Assembly (NCBI RefSeq): GCF_000504245.1
Contig: NZ_KI632509.1
Coordinates: 5,359,502-5,423,501 of the forward strand
DNA from: Haloechinothrix halophila YIM 93223
GTDB lineage: Bacteria; Actinomycetota; Actinomycetes; Mycobacteriales; Pseudonocardiaceae
DNA: 64,000 nt
Reading direction: 5' to 3'
The notes beneath the pieces are model-generated. The model was not told the DNA's origin, searched no databases, and was given only the letters and a program-made list of their open reading frames with translations. Within the stretch, counting starts at the first letter, position 1. Every line of letters begins with the position of its first letter. Shown here in pieces: positions 58,832 to 64,000 of the stretch. The translations under genes were made by a program, and so were the position numbers.

Positions 58832-60541
58832 GTGTGCGCGCACACCTTGGATCCCAGTGCGGTTCCCCACAACATCGACTGTGCGCGCTGGATGAGAGAG
58901 GCGATCACGCTGACAACCGAGACCAACCACGACGACGCACTAGATCCGGTGACACTCGAACATAGCGAAGCAGGGGTTCCCGACACCGACCCGTCGCACC
59001 CGCTGCAGGCAGGCGCCCCGGTCAAGCCGGAGGCGCCGCTCTTCACCGACTTCGACATCCGTCCGGAGATCGTGCGTTCCATCAACGAAGCGGGCATCGA
59101 GCGCACCTTCGCGATCCAGGAGATGACGCTGCCGCTCGCCCTCAAGGGCGAGGACATCATCGGCCAGGCCCGCACCGGTACCGGCAAGACGCTCGGCTTC
59201 GGCGTCCCGATACTGCAGCGGCTCACCCTTCCGGGTGATGGCACGCCGCAGGCGCTCGTGGTCGTGCCGACCCGCGAGCTGTGCCTGCAGGTCACCCACG
59301 ACCTGCACGACGCGGGCAAGCACCTTGGTGTGCGCACGCTCTCCATCTACGGCGGCAGGCCGTACGAGCCGCAGATCGAGGCGCTGCGCACCGGCGTCGA
59401 CCTGGTGATCGGCACCCCTGGCAGGCTGCTCGACCTCGCCGAACAGCGCCATCTCGTGCTGGGCAAGATCAACGCTCTGGTGCTCGACGAGGCCGACGAG
59501 ATGCTCGACCTCGGCTTCCTGCCCGACATCGAGCGCATCCTGCGGATGGTGCCCGAGCGGCGGCAGACCATGCTGTTCTCGGCGACCATGCCCGGCCCGA
59601 TCCTCACGCTGGCGAGGACGTTCCTGCACCAGCCGACGCACATCCGCGCCGAGCAGGTCGACGACACCGCGATCCACGAGCGGACCGCGCAGTTCGTCTA
59701 CCGCGCGCACGCGCTCGACAAGGCGGAGATGGTCGCGCGGGCACTGCAGGCCGAGGGCCGAGGCAGGACGATGATCTTCACCCGCACCAAGCGCACCGCG
59801 CAGAAGGTGGCCGACGACCTCACCGAACGCGGTTTCGCCGCTGGCGCGGTGCACGGCGACCTCGGCCAGGGCGCGCGGGAGCAGGCGTTGCGGGCGTTCC
59901 GGTCAGCCAAGATCGACGTTCTCGTCGCCACCGACGTCGCGGCGCGCGGTATCGACGTCACCGACGTCACGCACGTCATCAACTACCAGACGCCGGACGA
60001 TGAGAAGACCTACGTGCACCGGATCGGCCGCACCGGCCGCGCGGGTAAGACCGGTGTCGCGATCACGCTGGTGGACTGGGACGAGACGCCGCGGTGGAAG
60101 CTGATCTCGGACGCGCTGAACCTCGGCGCCGACGAGCCGCCAGAGACATACTCGACATCGCCGCACCTGTTCGCGGACCTGGGCATCCCCCAGGACGCGA
60201 CCGGCAGGCTGCCGCTGTCGGAGCGTAAGCGCGCTGGCCTCGCCGCGGAGCAGGAAGAGGACTTCGGCGGCAAGCGCAAGTCCAGTTCGTCGCAGTCCCG
60301 GTCCTCGCAGCAGCGCACGCCGCGCAAGCGCACGCGGAGTGGGGCGCGGTCGACGTCGTCCGGCGAGTCGACGTCGACGAGCACGCAGAACAGCTCTGGC
60401 CCGAAGCAGGAAGGCCCCAGCCACGGCTCGGCCGATGGTCAGCGCGGCAACAGGCGGCGCAGGACACGCGGCGGTCGCGGGCGCGGTCGCAGCACCAACG
60501 GCGCGGGCAACGCCAAGGCCAGCGACACCAGCAGCCAGTGA
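58832..60541 (+). CDS. rhlE: DEAD-box RNA helicase
   Basis: 569 residues if GTG 58832 is the start; ATG 58892 and CTG 58910 (after GAGAGAGG) are alternatives, the last with the best-placed ribosome-binding site. Q motif FAIQEMTLP, Walker A ARTGTGKT, DEAD (VLDEADEMLD), SAT (MLFSATMP), and VHRIGRTGRAG. The C-terminal 120 residues are a basic, Ser/Arg/Gly-rich RNA-binding tail. The helicase unwinds RNA in ribosome assembly or RNA decay. Order with the ferritin-like gene matches M. tuberculosis Rv3210c-Rv3211. Confidence 0.92.
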   Translation: MCAHTLDPSAVPHNIDCARWMREAITLTTETNHDDALDPVTLEHSEAGVPDTDPSHPLQAGAPVKPEAPLFTDFDIRPEIVRSINEAGIERTFAIQEMTLPLALKGEDIIGQARTGTGKTLGFGVPILQRLTLPGDGTPQALVVVPTRELCLQVTHDLHDAGKHLGVRTLSIYGGRPYEPQIEALRTGVDLVIGTPGRLLDLAEQRHLVLGKINALVLDEADEMLDLGFLPDIERILRMVPERRQTMLFSATMPGPILTLARTFLHQPTHIRAEQVDDTAIHERTAQFVYRAHALDKAEMVARALQAEGRGRTMIFTRTKRTAQKVADDLTERGFAAGAVHGDLGQGAREQALRAFRSAKIDVLVATDVAARGIDVTDVTHVINYQTPDDEKTYVHRIGRTGRAGKTGVAITLVDWDETPRWKLISDALNLGADEPPETYSTSPHLFADLGIPQDATGRLPLSERKRAGLAAEQEEDFGGKRKSSSSQSRSSQQRTPRKRTRSGARSTSSGESTSTSTQNSSGPKQEGPSHGSADGQRGNRRRRTRGGRGRGRSTNGAGNAKASDTSSQ

Positions 60542-60548
60542 GCACGCG

Positions 60549-61859
60549 GTGAGTTCTGCCAGCAGGAACGAGCCACCGAACGGGGGCAGCAAGCCGACTC
60601 GGCGCTCACCGTGGACGAGCACCCGCGACAGGGCCATCGCAGTCATTCTCACGCTCGCCGTGGTCGGTGCCGGCCTGCTGATATGGCTCACCAGTGACAG
60701 CAGGGCGACCCACGCCGAGACGGCTGACGGCGCCCCTACCCCACCGGCCGCGCCGAGCGAGGTGCCGGACGGCCTCGAGGAAGTCTGGCGAGCGCCGAGC
60801 GCGGCGACGCCGAGGCCGGTCACCGACGGCGCGTCCGTCGTGACCGGCGATGGCGGCGCGGTCATCGGGCGCGATCCGCTGACCGGACGGGAGCGCTGGC
60901 GTTACGAGCGCGACCGTGAGCTGTGCACGGTGTCAGACGCGTGGTCGACGGCGATGGCGCTGTACGCGAGGCACAGCGCCGCCGGTAACTGGTGTAGCGA
61001 GGTCACCCAGCTCGATATGGGCACCGGCGAGCGCACCGCGCAGCGCAATGGCAACGCCGAGCTGGGCACCCAGCTGATCGATGATGGCTCGCACGCCGTC
61101 ACGACCGGCAAGAACCTGCTCAACGTCTGGTCGCAGAACCTGGTCCGCACCATGGAGTACGGCGAAGTGCCAGCGCCAGTCGAACCTGGTCGGCAGCCTC
61201 GGCCCGGCTGCGACTACGGCTCGGTGGCCGTCTCGTCTGGCAAGATCGGCGTGATCGAGCGTTGCGACGACGACGCCACCGACCGGCTCACGGTGTTCGG
61301 CACCACCAACACCGTGGACGGCGAGACCAAGAGCGATCAGCCCAAGGTGTTCTTCACGACGCTGCTGGACAGCGAGAACGCCAGGGTGGTCGCGCTCGTC
61401 GACCGGCACGAGTCCGCCGAGAGCGACTACCTCGTCGCCGTGGCGTTCGGCGACGCCAAGAAGCTCGCCGTCTACGACGCCGACGGCAACAAGACAGCCC
61501 AGTACGCGCTCGACCTGCCCGCCGCCGCGTTGACCAGCGACCCTGAGGGCCGCGTCGAGCCAATCGCGCGCACCGGCAGCGGCCTGTACTGGTCCACCGG
61601 CGCGAGCACCATCGCGCTCGACGCCGGCGACCTGCGGCCGCGTTGGACGCTGCACGGCACCACCGGCACCGGAACGATGTTCGCCGGTGAGCTAGTGCTG
61701 CCGGTCAGGGGCGGGCTCGCGGTGATCGACGAGAAGTCCGGCGAAGTGGAGCGGACGCTCTTCGTCGAAAGGGGCGATCACGACGGCCCTACCCGCCTCG
61801 CCACGGCGGGTCCGGTCCTGCTTGAGCAACGCGGCGCGACGCTGGTTGCGCTGCGGTAG
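60549..61859 (+). CDS. Membrane-anchored PQQ-like beta-propeller protein (Rv3212-like)
   Basis: 436 residues from GTG 60549, eight bases after the rhlE stop; the frame is open upstream over rhlE. One N-terminal helix (about residues 28-48: AIAVILTLAVVGAGLLIWL), then an extracytoplasmic seven- or eight-bladed propeller with blades like AVIGRDPLTGRERWRYERD and STIALDAGDLRPRWTLHG. Two Cys pairs (ELCTV/NWCSE and PGCDYG/ERCDDD) are probably disulfides. Scaffold role is likely; no catalytic residues seen. From memory it is Rv3212, next to rhlE. Confidence 0.85.
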   Translation: MSSASRNEPPNGGSKPTRRSPWTSTRDRAIAVILTLAVVGAGLLIWLTSDSRATHAETADGAPTPPAAPSEVPDGLEEVWRAPSAATPRPVTDGASVVTGDGGAVIGRDPLTGRERWRYERDRELCTVSDAWSTAMALYARHSAAGNWCSEVTQLDMGTGERTAQRNGNAELGTQLIDDGSHAVTTGKNLLNVWSQNLVRTMEYGEVPAPVEPGRQPRPGCDYGSVAVSSGKIGVIERCDDDATDRLTVFGTTNTVDGETKSDQPKVFFTTLLDSENARVVALVDRHESAESDYLVAVAFGDAKKLAVYDADGNKTAQYALDLPAAALTSDPEGRVEPIARTGSGLYWSTGASTIALDAGDLRPRWTLHGTTGTGTMFAGELVLPVRGGLAVIDEKSGEVERTLFVERGDHDGPTRLATAGPVLLEQRGATLVALR

Positions 61860-61924
61860 ATACGTATCGGCTTTCGTAGTTTCCCGGCTTCGCGCGATGT
61901 GACGGAGCTGACAGTGTTCACGCT

Positions 61925-61982
61925 GCGCCCGGTTCGCTACCTCGCACCATTCCTGCAGCCGAGGGTCTGGCGAACCGGGCGC
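61925..61982. repeat. Thirteen-base perfect inverted repeat with long loop
   Basis: GCGCCCGGTTCGC (61925-61937) and GCGAACCGGGCGC (61970-61982) are exact inverses with a 32-base loop. The element lies between two plus-strand genes, 66 bases past the propeller gene and 92 before the carboxypeptidase. It could terminate transcription or be a structured leader; the loop is long for a terminator. Confidence 0.55.
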
Positions 61983-62073
61983 CCAACGACGAATTCCGTA
62001 TCCGATTTCATGTTTGAGTCGTTGGTGTCCTGAACGCTTCCGCATAACCTGCGAAGAAACGAAGGGGATCTCC

Positions 62074-64000
62074 ATGGGTGGAATTTCCAGACCGGTGCGT
62101 GCCGCGCTGACGGCGGTGGCCGCGGCGGCCATCGCCGTCACGATGATTGACACCGGACAGGCGCCTGCGCACGCGACGACGTCGGACTTCCCGGTGCAGC
62201 TCGTCACCGTCGACACGCCGACACGCGCGGACAAGGAACTGCTGCAAACCCTCGGGCTCGACCTGACCGAACACGCCGGTCACGACTTCATCGAGGTCGT
62301 GCTGCACAGCGCCGAGGAAGAGGACGCGCTCCGTGAAGCCGGTCTGACCTGGGACGTCCGCATTTCCGACCTGGCGATGCGCACCGCGGAAGTCAATCAG
62401 ATCAACGAGGAGTACGCGGCGTCGACCGAGGAGTCACCGCTGCCGAGCGGCCGGACGACGTATCGCACACTGGCCGATTACAACACCGACATGACGAAGC
62501 TGGCCGAGATGCGGCCGGACATCGTCAAGGAATTCGAGCTGCCGCACACCTCACTCGAGGGCAAGACCGTGCGCGGCATCGAGATCAGCCGCGACGTCCA
62601 CGAAGCGGAGGACGGCAGGCCGGTGTTCGCCATCATGGGCCTGCATCACGCGCGCGAATGGCCATCCGGCGAGTTGACCATGGAGTTCGCCTACGACCTC
62701 GTCACCAACTACGGCAGCGACCAGCGGATCACCAACCTGCTCGACAAGGCCCGCGTGCTGGTCGTCCCGGTGACCAACCCGGACGGCTTCGAGAAGTCGA
62801 TCAACGACGGCCTGCTGCTCGACCTGCGTGAGCTGGACGACGGTGGACTGGTGTCGATCCTCGGCACGCCGGGCAACGCCTACAAGCGCAAGAACTGCCG
62901 CATGCTCGACGGCCAGGAGCCACTGGCTGGCGAGTGTGCCGCGGCGACGAGCAACGGCGGCTTCGGCGTCGGCATCGACACCAACCGCAACTACGGCGGC
63001 CTGTGGGGTGGCCCTGGTGCGGGCACGGAGTTCTTCGGGCCGACCTACCGGGGACCGGCACCGTTCTCCGAGCCAGAAACGCAGAACATCCGCGAGATGG
63101 TCAGCAGCAAGCAGGTGACCACGCTGATCACCAACCACACGTTCTCGAACCTGGTGCTGCGGCCCAACGGCGTCAAGCCGGACACCATCGGCCCGGACGG
63201 CAACCCGATCGGGCAGCCGCACGACGAGGAAGCCATGAAGGCGCTCGGCGCGAAGATGGCCGCGCAGAACGGCTACCGCAACATCCACGGCTGGGAGCTC
63301 TACGACACCACCGGCACCACGGAGGACTGGTCGTACAACGCCACCGGCGGCTTCGGCTACACCTTCGAGATCGGTGAGCACGAGTTCCACCCGCCCTACC
63401 CTGAGGTCGTCGACGAGTACGTCGGCGCGGGCGAGCACGAGGGCAAGGGCAATCGGGAGGCGTTCCTGATCGCGCTGGAGAACGCCATCGACCCGCAGGC
63501 GCACTCGGTCATCGCGGGCAAGGCACCGGCCGGTGCGACGCTGCGGCTGACGAAGTCGTTCGCGACGCCGACCTGGGAGTCGTCCATTTCGGACACGATC
63601 GAGACGACGATGCGGGTCGGTGAGAAGGGCAAGTTCGAATGGCACGTCAACCCGTCGACGCGGCCGATCGTGATGGACAGGCAGTACGAGGTGCTGGCCG
63701 AGGAGCCGCTGCGCTCGGAGAGCTTCGAGGGCACCACTCCGGCGCCGACCGAGCACGTCGACCACGAGTTCACCGTGACGGAGTCCGATGTGGACCTGCT
63801 TGAGGTGAAGCTGGACTGGGCGACGCCGGACGACATGGACCTCGAGGTCTACTACCGCGAGGCCGACGGCAGCCTCACCCAGGTCGCCTCGTCCGGTCAG
63901 TTCGTCGGCGAGAAAGAGCGGGCGCTGGTGCAGCAGCCGCAGCAGGGCACCTACGTGTTCCGCGTGATCAACTACGCCTCGACGGCGCCGAGCTACACGG
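62074..64000 (+). CDS. Secreted M14 zinc carboxypeptidase, C-terminus beyond the window
   Basis: At least 642 residues from ATG 62074 (GAAGGGG upstream); the frame is open to the window end. Signal peptide about residues 1-34 (ALTAVAAAAIAVTM then AHA), a ~90-residue propeptide, then the M14 catalytic domain: HHAREW with zinc ligands His192 and Glu195, His355 as third ligand, DTNRNYGG for substrate carboxylate, and catalytic Glu432 in FEIGEH. A ~200-residue C-terminal beta region that looks like a P-type or jelly-roll domain follows. It cleaves C-terminal residues of extracellular peptides. Confidence 0.92.
   Translation, partial: MGGISRPVRAALTAVAAAAIAVTMIDTGQAPAHATTSDFPVQLVTVDTPTRADKELLQTLGLDLTEHAGHDFIEVVLHSAEEEDALREAGLTWDVRISDLAMRTAEVNQINEEYAASTEESPLPSGRTTYRTLADYNTDMTKLAEMRPDIVKEFELPHTSLEGKTVRGIEISRDVHEAEDGRPVFAIMGLHHAREWPSGELTMEFAYDLVTNYGSDQRITNLLDKARVLVVPVTNPDGFEKSINDGLLLDLRELDDGGLVSILGTPGNAYKRKNCRMLDGQEPLAGECAAATSNGGFGVGIDTNRNYGGLWGGPGAGTEFFGPTYRGPAPFSEPETQNIREMVSSKQVTTLITNHTFSNLVLRPNGVKPDTIGPDGNPIGQPHDEEAMKALGAKMAAQNGYRNIHGWELYDTTGTTEDWSYNATGGFGYTFEIGEHEFHPPYPEVVDEYVGAGEHEGKGNREAFLIALENAIDPQAHSVIAGKAPAGATLRLTKSFATPTWESSISDTIETTMRVGEKGKFEWHVNPSTRPIVMDRQYEVLAEEPLRSESFEGTTPAPTEHVDHEFTVTESDVDLLEVKLDWATPDDMDLEVYYREADGSLTQVASSGQFVGEKERALVQQPQQGTYVFRVINYASTAPSYT

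Noticed and set aside
1..64000. tRNA genes, CRISPR arrays, insertion sequences and prophage genes
   Set aside because: I saw no cloverleaf with a GGTTCGA-type arm, no regularly spaced repeats with spacers, and no transposase, integrase or phage structural genes.

Overview
The window is high-GC actinobacterial DNA, most likely from Pseudonocardiales (Pseudonocardiaceae). The reasons are very frequent GTG starts, many 4-base GTGA gene overlaps, actinobacteria-specific families (AdnAB, MoeZ with a rhodanese tail, a FasR-type TetR, DUF3107, the TIGR02569 family, DUF3152, NnaR), and an EspG/PPE-like/DUF3558 type VII secretion cassette. I see no tRNA, CRISPR array, insertion sequence or integrase.

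Layout. 1-2814: the end of panB, then an operon of a short RNB exoribonuclease and a BtuF-like protein without a signal peptide. 2875-11211: a seven-gene operon that looks like a reduced type IV secretion system (pilin-like, PrgI/VirB3-like, VirB4 ATPase, VirB6-like, VirB8-like, NlpC/P60 with a lysozyme-like domain, and a Pro/Gln-rich protein) with no relaxase, coupling protein or integrase. 11618-12013: RNase P RNA on the minus strand. 12076-22758: housekeeping genes (RNase H/phosphatase fusion, zinc-ribbon coiled coil, Nif3-like, LMW-PTP, fructosamine kinase, SURF1, NudC, an M16 peptidase pair, a zinc metallopeptidase). 22822-29708: the AdnAB resection machine and a divergent alkyltransferase-like protein.

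29674-48126: an accessory block dominated by nitrate assimilation: nasA with a FAD/[2Fe-2S] partner, narK, nirB-nirD-nnaR-cbiX, a second HemD-like gene coupled to a WYL regulator, and GlnR-type boxes 64 bases upstream of both nirB and nasA. The low-GC EspG cassette (41104-44288) sits inside this block.

48189-61859: a backbone that, from memory, keeps the gene order of M. tuberculosis Rv3205c-Rv3212 (TIGR02569, moeZ, DUF3152, fasR, DUF3107, ferritin-like, rhlE, beta-propeller). A second accessory insert lies at 53490-57447: a small membrane protein, a polytopic membrane protein and a cupredoxin-like lipoprotein with a DtxR/IdeR-like box upstream, followed by a hydrolase/TetR pair. The window ends inside a secreted M14 carboxypeptidase (62074 onward).

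How the genes work together. NarK imports nitrate, NasA and its partner reduce it to nitrite, and NirBD reduces nitrite to ammonium. CbiX and the HemD-type proteins link this to siroheme supply, and GlnR plus NnaR probably regulate it. The strongest candidates for something undescribed are the relaxase-less type IV-like operon, the orphan EspG cassette, and the cupredoxin/membrane cassette with its metal-regulator-like box. All coordinates, alignments and motif matches were made by eye.
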